A model generated the notes under the pieces. The model ran no database searches. It was not told where the DNA came from and saw only the letters and a program-made list of their open reading frames with translations. From positions 30,738,402 through 30,798,401 of the forward strand of contig NC_088301.1 of NCBI RefSeq assembly GCF_032854445.1: a stretch of 60,000 bases of DNA, in the 5' to 3' direction. Shown here piece after piece: positions 25,701 to 34,070 of this stretch (position 1 is its first letter; each line of letters begins with the position of its first letter). This DNA comes from Liolophura sinensis (lineage: Eukaryota > Mollusca > Polyplacophora > Chitonida > Chitonidae). The translations under genes and the position numbers were made by a program.

Positions 25701-26018
25701 CTGTTAGTTGATATTACCTTGATTCAATGTTCCTTGATGGTTTTTGTGGGCTACAGCTTTCATTTCTTTTATAACTTATAGGGTGGATTTTTCCGTCGTA
25801 AGAAGAAAGAAGAACTCGCACGGCTTATTGAAGAAAGAGAAAGTGAAAGCGGCAGTAGAATGAACACTATGCAGAGCGACAACGAAGGCATGCGCCTACA
25901 GCCCATGAGGAGGCGGAACGAAGTCACGTGCTCAGGCTCGGGCGACTATGAGGAGCCTATTCTGCAAAGGAACAGCGGTATTGCAAATGGACATGGCTCC
26001 AGAAGGACGGACAGGTAG
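9941..26018 (+). CDS. ITGA4-like: Integrin alpha subunit, alpha-4/alpha-9-like, 19 visible exons, 5' end missing
   Basis: Exons in phase: 9941-10047, 10626-10829, 11616-11661, 11986-12057, 13012-13097, 15059-15112, 16298-16435, 17074-17182, 17588-17773, 18792-18995, 19565-19722, 19917-20045, 20208-20734, 21367-21559, 22051-22218, 22744-22863, 23342-23440, 25218-25334, 25782-26018. Every junction is AG/GT and the 2954 nt give 983 codons plus TAG. The order is FG-GAP propeller blades with three calcium loops of the DxDxDG type ([27 protein letters not shown]), thigh, calf-1, calf-2, one TM helix, then GFFRR. There is no inserted I domain. Phrases such as IYIYN...SQRIRG and the GFFRR tail resemble alpha-4/alpha-9. 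The protein should pair with a beta integrin at the cell surface and bind matrix or cell ligands. The signal peptide and roughly 80-90 N-terminal residues are not visible. Subfamily is inference; integrin alpha identity is firm. Confidence 0.95.
10493..10610 (+). repeat. Two-copy 64-bp tandem duplication in an intron
   Basis: agaaagga..ttgtttctcatttaaatcagcca(a/g)gaatc occurs twice with tctcat at 10511 and 10575. The second copy runs almost into the acceptor of integrin exon B (10625). Confidence 0.85.
10626..10829 (+). CDS. ITGA4-like: Integrin alpha exon B (propeller)
   Basis: Begins [11 protein letters not shown], the family's xCAPrW strand. It continues through the cysteine-bearing loop and ends ...GFVAHYAQ before donor gtaagt. 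Both ends are phase 0. The cysteines at VCAP and NGMCFEID fit the disulfides near blade 2. The acceptor cag lies just after a 64-bp duplicated intron segment. Confidence 0.92.
11616..11661 (+). CDS. ITGA4-like: Integrin alpha exon C (LLLGAPG strand)
   Basis: A short 46-nt exon encoding [15 protein letters not shown] plus one base. LLLGAPG is the typical FG-GAP strand, and W fits the GAPGxxxWxG pattern of alpha-4 and alpha-V. The acceptor is ttcag and the donor gtagta; it leaves in phase 1. Confidence 0.9.
11986..12057 (+). CDS. ITGA4-like: Integrin alpha exon D (propeller)
   Basis: A 72-nt exon, phase 1 in and out, encoding [20 protein letters not shown] then GYA. It follows [10 protein letters not shown] and precedes the GYSL strand of the next exon, matching the order WxGxxxxY...YLGYSV in integrins. 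The acceptor is ctag and the donor gtaagt. Confidence 0.85.
13012..13097 (+). CDS. ITGA4-like: Integrin alpha exon E (GYSLSSGRL...[12 protein letters not shown])
   Basis: An 86-nt exon completing a phase-1 codon and ending in phase 0. It encodes the GYS strand and a GAPRAHGTG turn, as in the GYSVxxG...GxPR segment of blade 3. The acceptor follows a pyrimidine-rich tgtttacag; the donor is gtaagg. This blade lacks a full calcium loop, which is normal for blade 3. Confidence 0.92.
14176..14317 (+). mobile_element. SINE type 1, 3' half
   Basis: cagcaacctgcggatggtcg to aataaataaataaatca. Confidence 0.85.
14525..14878 (-). mobile_element. tRNA-derived SINE type 3, near full length
   Basis: On the minus strand it has an A-box-like gctcggttgatagagc and B-box-like gggtcgatcctgg, the type-3 body, and a tail ending aagcactcactc. 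It is the best full copy of the type here. Lies in the intron before integrin exon F. Confidence 0.88.
15059..15112 (+). CDS. ITGA4-like: Integrin alpha exon F (VYIL strand)
   Basis: An 18-codon exon, phase 0 on both sides, encoding [18 protein letters not shown]. It supplies the VYIx...xxGxQ strand expected between GTGL and VGEKFG. The acceptor tctttcag is strong; the donor is gtaggt. It is too short to stand out by length and was found by filling the alignment gap. Confidence 0.82.
15244..15890 (+). repeat. 56-62 bp minisatellite with acceptor-like units, 11 copies
   Basis: Anchor gtctcctac (or variants) occurs at 15261, 15318, 15379, 15441, 15502, 15559, 15616, 15673, 15733, 15791 and 15847. 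A unit reads: T-rich run, tctcctactctattcag, then gtttgctaggaatta. The pyrimidine tract followed by CAG/G looks like a 3' splice site; 10 of 11 units keep the AG. It lies in the intron between integrin exons F and G. Confidence 0.93.
16150..16208 (+). mobile_element. SINE type 1 tail fragment
   Basis: gatggccgccgtcgtataaa, then caaatattcttgagta. Confidence 0.7.
16298..16435 (+). CDS. ITGA4-like: Integrin alpha exon G (calcium loop DINGDGLDD)
   Basis: 46 codons, phase 0. [17 protein letters not shown] is a canonical FG-GAP repeat with the DxNxDGxxD calcium site, followed by IIIGAPLY and GRAYVFIN. This is blade 5 of the propeller. Confidence 0.96.
17074..17182 (+). CDS. ITGA4-like: Integrin alpha exon H ([14 protein letters not shown])
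   Basis: 109 nt, ending one base into a codon. It encodes [19 protein letters not shown]; the next exon supplies the final Asp of the calcium loop. The donor is gtaaat and the acceptor tttcag. Confidence 0.95.
17588..17773 (+). CDS. ITGA4-like: Integrin alpha exon I (IVIGAPF, last FG-GAP repeat)
   Basis: Encodes [26 protein letters not shown], and the last FG-GAP repeat with DIDGNTFG; the next exon completes GD and FAVGSF. The IYIYN...SQRI pattern is a good match to alpha-4. It leaves in phase 1 at gtaagt. Confidence 0.96.
18792..18995 (+). CDS. ITGA4-like: Integrin alpha exon J (propeller end to thigh domain)
   Basis: Starts [20 protein letters not shown], the end of the propeller, then enters the thigh domain. 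The paired cysteines ([19 protein letters not shown]) match the CxxxxxxxxCxxxxxCF pattern of integrin thigh domains. Phase 1 to phase 1. Confidence 0.95.
19565..19722 (+). CDS. ITGA4-like: Integrin alpha exon K (thigh domain)
   Basis: Encodes [20 protein letters not shown] and ends [11 protein letters not shown]. One N-glycosylation sequon (NLT) is present. The C before the HQAF-like end matches the second thigh disulfide (alpha-4 has CRTHQAF). The acceptor is tttcag and the donor gtaagt. Confidence 0.93.
19917..20045 (+). CDS. ITGA4-like: Integrin alpha exon L (thigh to knee)
   Basis: 43 codons, phase 0: [17 protein letters not shown], then [17 protein letters not shown]. The ITPI-like and LQPVL motifs are typical of this segment. 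In vertebrate alpha-4 a KR-S cleavage site lies just before LQP; the equivalent residues here (VKSSSVH) do not form one. Confidence 0.93.
20208..20734 (+). CDS. ITGA4-like: Integrin alpha exon M (calf-1)
   Basis: The largest exon (527 nt). It starts [17 protein letters not shown], the universal CGxDNxCxxxL calf-1 entry, and continues through [18 protein letters not shown] and VVICDIGNP. Sequons NNT, NIS, NHT and NDT are present. It leaves in phase 2 at gtgggt, choosing between two adjacent GT sites; 20735 keeps frame with the next exon (TGISSPEQI), whereas gtacaa four bases later does not. Confidence 0.95.
20926..21150 (-). mobile_element. SINE type 2 interrupted by a type-1 SINE tail
   Basis: A reversed CATA tail and ttacgtcgtacttaacaatt at 20926-20994, then a type-1 tail (catttatttatttgattggt) at about 20999-21040, then type-2 body ctgaagtgtcatgccaaaga. 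Suggests insertion or template switching. Lies in the intron after integrin exon M. Confidence 0.75.
21367..21559 (+). CDS. ITGA4-like: Integrin alpha exon N (calf-1/calf-2)
   Basis: Encodes [10 protein letters not shown]..., then [14 protein letters not shown] and [17 protein letters not shown]. VYxIxNxGPS is the conserved start of calf-2. The acceptor is ttgtag; phase 0 donor gtaaat. Confidence 0.94.
22051..22218 (+). CDS. ITGA4-like: Integrin alpha exon O (calf-2)
   Basis: 56 codons, phase 0: [18 protein letters not shown], sequon NQT, ending [10 protein letters not shown]. No furin-type RxKR site is visible here, where many alpha subunits are cleaved into heavy and light chains. The donor is gtgtgt. 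Confidence 0.9.
22377..22473 (+). mobile_element. SINE type 1 tail fragment
   Basis: ccataatgctggtcaccttc, gtgaaatattattgagtacg and a caaataattaaataaat tail, in the intron after integrin exon O. Confidence 0.75.
22608..22701. repeat. (AT)n microsatellite 40 bp before an exon
   Basis: About 46 copies in the intron ending at 22743. It lies only about 42 bp from the acceptor of integrin exon P, so it may replace the usual branch-point region. Confidence 0.95.
22744..22863 (+). CDS. ITGA4-like: Integrin alpha exon P (calf-2 cysteine loop)
   Basis: 40 codons: [17 protein letters not shown] then [12 protein letters not shown]. The CxxxxCxxxxC cluster equals the calf-2 loop of other alpha subunits (C..xxCL.xxC.vG.L). 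It lies just after the long (AT)n run in the intron. Confidence 0.93.
23342..23440 (+). CDS. ITGA4-like: Integrin alpha exon Q (end of calf-2), source of the 80-bp array
   Basis: 33 codons: [20 protein letters not shown] ending SSDRYNKT; sequons NSS and NKT. The last 57 nt of this exon and its donor gtaagc are the first unit of the 80-bp tandem array that follows. Reading through the donor gives TVSHGGT and a stop, so only the first donor gives a normal product. Confidence 0.92.
23384..24407 (+). repeat. 80-bp tandem array of exon end plus splice donor, 13 copies
   Basis: The period is exactly 80 bp: the taacaaaacg motif recurs at 23431, 23511, 23591 and so on to 24311, with a degenerate last copy at 24391. 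Each unit is 57 bp copied from the end of integrin exon Q plus 23 bp of intron beginning gtaagc or gtgagc. Twelve of 13 donors keep GT; the fourth (23681) is TT. Because 80 is not a multiple of 3, frames rotate, and minus-strand open frames of about 63-72 codons in the array are by-products. Confidence 0.95.
24665..24727 (+). mobile_element. SINE type 1 tail fragment
   Basis: aacgctgtcgtgtagttgaa, attcttgagtatggtc and an aataaataa end. Confidence 0.55.
25218..25334 (+). CDS. ITGA4-like: Integrin alpha exon R (transmembrane helix)
   Basis: 39 codons: [17 protein letters not shown], then a hydrophobic helix of about 23 residues ([20 protein letters not shown]) ending in WR. It joins to GGFFRR in the next exon. 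The acceptor is gttgtag and the donor gtaatt. Confidence 0.95.
25782..26018 (+). CDS. ITGA4-like: Integrin alpha last coding exon (GFFRR cytoplasmic tail)
   Basis: Encodes [20 protein letters not shown], then a Ser/Arg-rich tail ending GSRRTDR and TAG. The GFFRR motif binds the beta-subunit tail and sets the inactive state in the family. The tail, about 78 residues, is roughly twice that of alpha-4 or alpha-9. It contains GSGDYEEPI, a possible phospho-tyrosine SH2 site (inference). Confidence 0.96.
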   Translation, partial: GGFFRRKKKEELARLIEERESESGSRMNTMQSDNEGMRLQPMRRRNEVTCSGSGDYEEPILQRNSGIANGHGSRRTDR

Positions 26019-27302
26019 CAATTGTTCATCACACCATGACAAAATCATCCCCCATCGTGTCCTCATCGTGATGTACCCTACAAAGCAAGACTAGTTACAG
26101 AAAACCCATGTATGCAGCACAAATTGCACTATGGTGTTATACGCCTGTGCAGGATGTAAAAAGTGCGACAACCTTTGTCCAGTTTCTGAGGTTTATAAAA
26201 GCGACATTGTTCACTGAAGTAAACTTCAGAGGAGACATCATCTGCTGGTTGAGAATACTTCAACTTGTACCATTTCCTGTTCTAAACAGTTAGGCTCCAC
26301 GTCCTTAGAGAGGTTTGTAAAATAGTTTTGAATCGAAGAATATTTGAAACCTGATTAGAATATGATGGAGACTTGACTGCCTGGTGATCAGTTTAATTTG
26401 GTTGCTTTGGACAAGGAACGATTGCGCTACAGTGTTGTTAATCTCCCGGCATCGATTGAAAGGATTACTGTAGAGGTGGAGAACGGAATGATCCGCTTTA
26501 TACTACCAGAAGGAAAAAAATCGTGAACATCATTAAATGATGATAAGTTGAAAGGAAGTATTTAATAGACGATATGAATATTTCCCTACACTATGAAGAT
26601 GCCTTGAACAACTATATTTTTGAGTGGAAGCAATTTCTACCAATAACTAGTCCAAATTGTTGAAAAAGAATTCTTTTCAGTGAAAGGTAGTGTGTTCAAA
26701 TGTGGCTTCTTATGTGGATTTGAGGCAACTGAAGAACAGATTTACGCTATTCTGGTATTCCTGCTGTGGACGAAGGCTCTGTTTTCAAATCTTGTCGAAT
26801 AGGTTGTACAGTTCTGGTGTGCATGCACCGAATATCAGGTACTGATGTGATGACGATGACGATGGGTTTTATTTTCTGCAGGTGGAACAGACTTCGTCTC
26901 ACTATGAATGTCAGGTGGCTCAATTCAGTTGTATATACATGCCAGACGCCATAAATGTGGTGCGCTTAAGAAGACAATCAGAGTCAATCATTATGGAAGT
27001 ATGTGTGTAATGAATGTTGTTTTGTGCAAGGTTGAGCATGTGCTTTGTGCACTTGATCCGGCCAACGCTATGGCTTTAAAAAAGGCTCGTGTCCCAAGCT
27101 CTTCATATATGCACAGATTGCATCAGTGAATAATAGCTTTCAAATTCATAATTTACCAGAAAATTGCTACCTATACTGTTTGTACCTATACTTTTTAAAA
27201 CTGTTACCAGCTATTAAGTATCAAGTGACTTCTAAGACAGTGTAACAACACAGCAAGCTTTATTTTTATATAGATGTACTTTGCAAATTGGGACTGATTA
27301 TA

Positions 27303-27372
27303 AAAAACATCCTTGAGTTCGACGTTAAACACTAATGAATCAACCAATCAATCAATCGATCAATCAATCCGC
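27303..27372 (+). mobile_element. SINE 3' tail with (ATCA)n end
   Basis: ccttgagttcgacgttaaac followed by caatcaatcaatcgatcaat. Same tail as the other SINEs but a fourth simple-repeat end. Confidence 0.55.
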
Positions 27373-27757
27373 ATCTCATTTCACCAAACTTTACGATATG
27401 AAATGCTTAATGTATCTCTTGTAAATTTTCATATAGTAACTTTTTACTGTAATGTCGTCTAAGAGAATGTTTTCCGAGGGGTAGGGGAGGGGTGTTGTGT
27501 CTAATGTTTTCCCATGTGATATAGTTTACATACCGGTTTTATTTTTTCTCTTAAAGTGAGTATCTCACACTCTCGTCTGCTTACGAAAGGTCTTCCGTGT
27601 ACCGTTGTCTATATGACTTTATTTCTAGGGGACAGATTTGATTTAAGTTTAATTTATTTCTACAGTTATCCTTTTGAATCTCTTCATGTTGACCTTCATG
27701 TTTAACACGGTCTTGTATAATATTTTAACAATTTTACTGCTATTTATGTAAAGTTTA

Positions 27758-27763
27758 AATAAA
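27758..27763 (+). promoter_or_regulatory. Candidate polyadenylation signal AATAAA (integrin gene)
   Basis: A canonical hexamer in AT-rich sequence about 1.74 kb past the stop codon, outside a SINE tail. Most other AATAAA matches nearby belong to SINE tails. Position is plausible but unproven. Confidence 0.4.
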
Positions 27764-28173
27764 CTATAACGATAAACACATGAAGTGTTTAAGCCAGGCG
27801 ATGGTGATGTTGCTTTCTTTAGATTTTATAATTGTGTAAAAATGGACATGGCAGAAATAAGTTCCATGCTGTGACGGAAATTGGCGTTGCGCTTAAAGAT
27901 TAATTCCAGCTTTTTTCAAGGTGTTGAACACTTTTCTGAGAAATGCCGAAGTGTGTCTGCTTTGTTATTCTTGGTGGGTTGGGAGAGGGAAAGAACCATC
28001 GTAATTGTCATTTGCGAGGATGGAATGTGGTCAGTGGGGCGTTGGCTACCTCAACCAGCATGTTGCTGATGGCTGTGACAATGACGAAAAGACACGCGTC
28101 TTTAAGAAATCTTAAAGACTGTATATGAAGCAATATTACTCAAACGTGTGCAATTTATCACGCCTAACCCCAT

Positions 28174-28505
28174 TATGTATGTATGTATGTTTACTTGGCA
28201 ATTAACGTCATACTGAAAAAATATTCAGTCATATTACGGTGAGGAGTCATTAAGTGTGTGTACATATATTATGTCTTCTTGAGACAGAGCGAAGGCCAAA
28301 TTGCTGCTGCCACTGAAATATCTTGCCCAACCCAGTTACATTTTACCAACCGGTGATGTTTCCTTGGTGTAACCGCTCAGTGATGAGCAACAAGCGAGAC
28401 AGCAACAAGTATCATTTTTAAAGTCTTTGGTATGACCCTGGTTGTGATTCCGGGTCTCCCGAGTTTGAGGCGGACGCTGTAACCATTAGGCCACCAAAGC
28501 GGTGA
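28174..28505 (-). mobile_element. tRNA-derived SINE type 2, near full length, (CATA)n tail
   Basis: Minus strand: head ggtggcctaatggttacagc, then the type-2 body and a tail of CATACATACATA. Intergenic, just past the integrin 3' end. Confidence 0.85.
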
Positions 28506-29206
28506 ACGCACATACATGCGACATAAATGCAGTGTTGGTATAACATAAGAGAGGAAACGCTCAGCGTAATTTCATGTATTTTTTCATTGTAAAAATATGA
28601 TGGTTTTAATAGACTAATCCTGAGCAGCAAAAGTTAGACGTAAACAATATGTATGTACCTGATATGTAGGCGAAATTCGTTAGTTTTCTTTTAGCTTTCG
28701 TCTTCATCTCTTTGATTTCTGACCGTAGTTTTAGACATTACTGGGAAAGTTGAATGATACTTACGTGTATGTAGGTGATCTTAACTCTCACGTTGCCTGC
28801 ATTGTAGTTTGTAACTATTTAGTCATCTACACATCTTGACGTGTGGTCACATCACGTTTACGTTTGACTTTGGGCTAACGTTTTCTGTGAAGTAATCGTG
28901 TTCCACCTGCAGAAGCATAGGTCTGACAGTGAAGTCAATGACTATCATTGGCTATCGTATCGGACAGAAACCAAGACGGTGACAACAAGCTATATGGAAA
29001 CTCTAACCTGTTTTTAGATCAGCTTTGAAACATTACTGTGCAAATACCTGTAATTATTGTTCGTTAGGTCAGCCACACGCAAATGAAACGGAAGGGAACC
29101 AGAAAAAACACCTTGTTACGATCTTTAAACCCTCAGTTCATATCACCTTCTGTTCAGTAGTAGGTTATACTTATGCCTATTACTCAATTTACTGCTATTC
29201 GTTTAC

Positions 29207-29392
29207 TTATTTGTTCATTTATTTGGTTAGTAGTTAACGCCGTAGTGACGAATATTTCACTTGTACAACGGCGGCCAACATTTTGGTGGGAGAAAGCCGG
29301 GCGAAGCCCGTGGAAATCCAACGAACAAACAAAGGCTGCCGACAGACCTTCCCACGTACAACTGCCGGAAGAGGAAGCCAGCATGAGCCAAA
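29207..29392 (-). mobile_element. SINE type 1 copy
   Basis: acggcggccaacattttggt, gacagaccttcccacgtaca and gaggaagccagcatgagc. Confidence 0.85.
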
Positions 29393-29561
29393 CACAATAA
29401 CACACCACAGAACAGCTTAGAAGCTGTATACAACGTACCTGCTCGTCTGGTTATTATGGCTTGCATCAAAATTCTTGCTATAAAACTGACCTGCAGGGAG
29501 AAGGAATTTGTGTGATCAAACTTTGTGGGAGGAAACCGAGCAGAGTTTGGGAAAACATATT

Positions 29562-29738
29562 AATTTATTTATTTATTTACTTATTTCACTGGTGTACGTA
29601 TTACTCAATTTACTAGTATTCATGTAAGCCAGCAGGAAGCCAGCTTGAGCTGGACGAACTCACAGCGATCGCATTGGTGAGAGGCTCCTCGGCCATACTT
29701 CCGCGCTAGCAAGCTTACCACCAGACCACCGAGACCCC
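29562..29738 (-). mobile_element. SINE type 1 with intact head, internal deletion
   Basis: The tail is joined almost directly to ggaagccagcttgagctgg. The minus-strand head ggtctcggtggtctggtggt is tRNA-like. Confidence 0.75.
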
Positions 29739-32166
29739 ATCCCCAATATTATTCGCCTCTCGAAATATCACGGTGTGTTATATAAGATGAGGTTATTTTT
29801 ATTAGCTTTTTATGTATTTATTTTTAAATATTGCCCGGCCTAATGGCAGGTAGATCCCATATAATACATCAACAACGTGGAGTCAATTTTATGTTGTCGA
29901 CAGACCGTGAATAGATTCTGTGTGCTGTTTATGTGCGCTCACAAACGTGGGTGTAGCTGTAAATACAAGAACTAATATTGGCTAGAAGCCTCCACAAACC
30001 CGTTATACTGTGTTGATGTCGGCGGAGGAACAAATAAGTTCCGCAAACATCAGCATCACTTTTCTATTCTCTGTGGCGAAACATCTATGTCAAGCTTTCT
30101 GCATCACTCTGCTCTGAAAGCAACACCACACATGTCAAGCTACATCACAAAAACGCTTTGTTTTCCCTCAGTTTGCACTATGTGGGTAAAGGTCTTTGAA
30201 GCAGACTCCGTCACTGTTCGTCTATGGGTAAAGTGAAATGTATAACAATATATTAATGTTAGAACAACATACAAGAGGAAACCATGGCGTGACAAACACT
30301 GTAAGGTATTGTGTCGGACAGGTAACCGCCTCTTGGCCGCATTCTTACATGATGACCGCTCGATAACTTCATTGTCTGTGCAACGCCCATGAGCTCATAT
30401 TTCATGATAAATACGATAAAAATATCTGTTCCGAAAATATATATCAAGATCTTATATGTAACAGCACAAAATGTACCTGCTGTGTACATCCGGGCCACGG
30501 GGAATCTATAAGCATAGGCATCAGTCCCACAGGTCTCTGGTTCAAACCCCGGTACGATCAGAGTTACGTTGGGAAGGTTAAATCCTACCTTCTATATTTT
30601 AAGTGTGGCTGTAGTGGGGTTAACTGTTCTTTTCTTGTAAACGATAAGAGTTTTACCTTGGTGCATTGGTGGGAGTACTGGGTACTGCAGTCCCAACTGG
30701 TGTAGGTTCAAACACTACAGGTGTTCCATTAAACTCTGACTCGTGTACTCAAACAGGGCAAACTTATTGAGGCTTAAACTTAAAATCTAAATACATAAAT
30801 TTAAATAAATTCTTTAATCAATCAAAATGGCTGTGTGCACTTTGTTCGAAGACCTCCTGTTGTACAGGAGTAGCATGTTTATTCTTCATCCCAATTCCGC
30901 ATTTCGCTAAGCCGATAAAAGAATTATTCTACTCACATTAGGTGTGTTACAAGAGAATGTGGTAATGTAAGTGAACGGTTGATATATCAGAATTTTTTGC
31001 GTGGCATTTAATTTGACAACTACATTTAGGAAATCTAATCGCTAAGCTGTCTCTGAGTACGGTATAGAAACCTGTTGTTCAAACGAGCGATAATACAAGT
31101 TGATTATATGGTGAAGACACCAGGCTCGTCACTAAGTGCTCTGAAACTCGGGTAAACCTAGAATTTAGGAATCGATTTATAGGAAGCTGTTGAACAGCTG
31201 TATTTTCCGCTCTCGGGCCGAACTTAGCTGTTTTCTACCTGTATAAAAAAATAAAATACAGAAAAAAAGCATGACATTGTGAGAGCCTTTTCAGCAATAT
31301 GGTGCATTAACACACAGCAAGTGTAAGTACCCGGCTGCTTTAAACAAAGTGAGGCTGAGTAGCCGCAATGTTGTCCTTTTTGGTTACATAACAACGTTTG
31401 ATAATTCATCATTATCAAATCAACAAACCTAGAACGACAGGTTGTTACTAGTATTTGGCGAGTTTGTAAATCGCTGAGATCTCGACTGTAGACTTAGCTT
31501 ACAATCGACACTGTCTTGCACGAAGGGATGTTAAGCTGCGATAGTTGTGGCTTACTATCAGAAATTACAATCGGGTCATTCCTTTCAAAATTAACGCAAA
31601 TTAGGAATACTAACCTAGTGCTTTTCAACGTCATGTGATTGTCTCAAAAAGATGTTACCAGCATTTTTCACATGTTGTCGTTGTTAGCTCCTGAATCATT
31701 ATGACGCAGAACGCTTTTTGAAAATGAAGGCAAATTAATGACCGGTTCACTGTCCATTTACGCGCCACCTTTCTGTACGTGTCAAATTTGGCATAAGATC
31801 GCGATTGTAACTTCAATCGCCTTACATTTCCTTTTATGCAAACGACGCAACGTATTTTCACAATCTATAGTGAACTCAGTTGTAAGGGCTACAATCTGTT
31901 TGCCGCCCCATTTCCGTAGACAGTATAACAGGGTTTAGAACTTAATGGCACCTTTCTTTGTTGTAATTATAGTAGGTAATGAACAATAGACGAAGATGAA
32001 GTCATATTGTATACATCCTCCCGTCCGTAAAGCCGAGATGGGACATGTCAGCTGATCGCGGGATATGGCGGCTTACATGCTTTATCACTTATTTGTGCGC
32101 TTCCTGATAGTTTTAACAATAACATGAGGCAAAGATATCAAACACGTGTTATCTAAAATGTAACAC

Positions 32167-32393
32167 TGGCCCCCAATAGCTCAGTTGGTACAGCGTTCGC
32201 TTCGGGGGCGGTAGAGTCCTGGTGGAGCTGCTTACTTACCTTCGGTAAGTCGTTTCAGTGAAGCAGCACTAGATAAAAAGCGGTGGAAATCCGTCGTAAA
32301 ACAAGGAGGCACATAACATGCACACTAAGGGATCCTTCGTCGTCATATGACTGAAAAATTGTTAAGTACGAAGTCAAACCCTAAGCACTCACT
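32167..32393 (+). mobile_element. SINE type 3 with tRNA-like head and internal deletion
   Basis: Head ccccaatagctcagttggta looks like a tRNA A box, but no tRNA acceptor stem or B box follows. About 100 bp are missing before the ttaccttcggtaagtcg body. Tail ends aagcactcactc. Confidence 0.85.
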
Positions 32394-32448
32394 CTAAAAT
32401 ATAACAGATGGATACGAATGACTGAGACCGCAATTTATTTTACAAATG

Positions 32449-32622
32449 GACTCGCCCTTCCACATGATATTTCAGTGGCGATAGCACATTGGCGGCATGG
32501 GCTCGCCCTGTCACATGCAAACATAATATGTGTACACAAACCTGGCTCCGAGCCGGGATATAACTGAAAAATTGTTAAGCAGGACGTTAAATCCCAAGCA
32601 TATATACACATACATACATCAG
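32449..32622 (+). mobile_element. SINE type 2 fragment with CATA tail
   Basis: Words ttcagtggcgatagcac and ataactgaaaaattgttaag, ending cacatacatacatc. Confidence 0.7.
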
Positions 32623-33449
32623 ATGTAGTCATTAACACGGAGTTAGTAGGTATATATCGTCAACCTTCCTGGATACCGTTGATACCTGCTTTAAATGACT
32701 CCAGGGGCTAGCATTTCTTATTTCAAAGAATACAAAACATTTACAGAGGACTATATACTACATTGAACAAAGTCATAAACCTACAGCAAGAGAGGCTTTC
32801 ATCATTCACAAATGTGTAAATCAATTAATCTGGCAGTACATTAAATCAATAAAACAGTGGAGAAAACCGATATACGACGATCAGGCGTCTCAACCCTCGG
32901 ATCAATGTCTTACACATGGAAACCTTTGTTCTGGTAGAACTGACGTGTAAATCTTATGTGGCCGATCATAATTCACGGACTATGCGTAACCTTAAATAGC
33001 ACGTAGTACCCTTTACGTCGCGTTTGTGACGTTATGACTCACTTTAACTGGGCTGTACATTGTCCGTAACACCTCTTGCCAGAATATCTGATCACTTCTT
33101 TACTCGGTGGGACTACAGCCAAAGCTAAGGTTGCTTAGTAGCCTGTTCCACACTACGTTACCCAGTAGCCTTATCAGCCTGTCATTTCCACAGTGTCACA
33201 TCTGTGGACGTTCTCAAGACATCCACACATCTGTTTCCTCAGCGAAGAATGAATGAATGATTATGGCTTAACGCCACATCGGCAGCCGAGAATGTCCGGT
33301 CTGTCTAACGGAAACATATCTTCCGGTAGAGCTTCCGAGTACGGCACTCTTATAGCTGATGTATCGTTGTTTCAGTCAGACATGCTTGCTGCCCAAACCT
33401 CCACTACATTTTGGTAATCAGTATATTGAATTTGAAATGGCTATTCCTG

Positions 33450-34017
33450 CAAAGGCGACTGTCGCCATATAAGTGAAAAATTCTCGAATACGATAAGTAA
33501 ATAATAAAAAAAATATTTTATTTATTTATTTATTTTATTTCACCCTTGTTTAATGCCATACTGAAAAAGGTTTCACTTGTTTTATTGTGGAGAACATGCC
33601 CGGGGGGTAAACTCCAGGCCTTTGGCAAGTTATTTATGAATTGCGCAACATACCGATGCATGCTGCATCGGTGGAAGACAAATAGTCATCAAATAAAATC
33701 AACTCGATCCTCGACCGCTTATTGTCAGCAACGTCTGCCAGTAACCTGGGGATGGTCGCGGGTTTCCCCCAGGCTCTGCTAGATTTTGCTGCCCATCGTC
33801 GTGTAAGTGAAATATTCTTGAGTACGTCGTAAGCGGTCGCTTTGAGTTCAAGTCCAGCTCATGCTGGTTTCCTCTCCGATCATACGTGGGAAGGCCTTCT
33901 AGCAACCTGCGGATGGCCGTGGGTTTCAGCCCAGGCTCTGCCCGGCTTCCTCCCACCAAAATGCTGGCCACCGTGGTATAAGTGAAATACATGTATTCTT
34001 GAGTTGGGCTTAAAACA
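33450..34017. mobile_element. Cluster of four type-1 SINE pieces
   Basis: + tail 33450-33511, - tail and body 33515-33615, + half 33720-33832, + copy 33833-34017. The junction at 33832/33833 joins cgtcgtaa to gcggtcgctttgagttcaag with no tail between. Confidence 0.8.
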
Positions 34018-34019
34018 AC

Positions 34020-34066
<47 letters not shown>

Positions 34067-34070
34067 ATAC
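34018..34070 (+). repeat. (AAAT)n tail of a SINE
   Basis: Thirteen or so AAAT copies at the 3' end of the SINE at 33833-34017. Confidence 0.9.

Larger units (their letters stand above)
26019..27785 (+). other. Probable 3' UTR of the integrin gene
   Basis: No supported exon. An AATAAA lies at 27758-27763 with no better candidate nearer the stop, so the mRNA may end near 27785. A SINE 3' tail with ATCA repeats lies at about 27303-27372. An open stretch of about 49 codons without ATG occurs around 26378-26526. The end point is inferred from the signal only. Confidence 0.45.

Noticed and set aside
32167-32230. Possible tRNA gene (tagctcagttggta)
   Set aside because: The A box is good, but no acceptor stem or T loop at the right spacing; SINE type 3 body follows.
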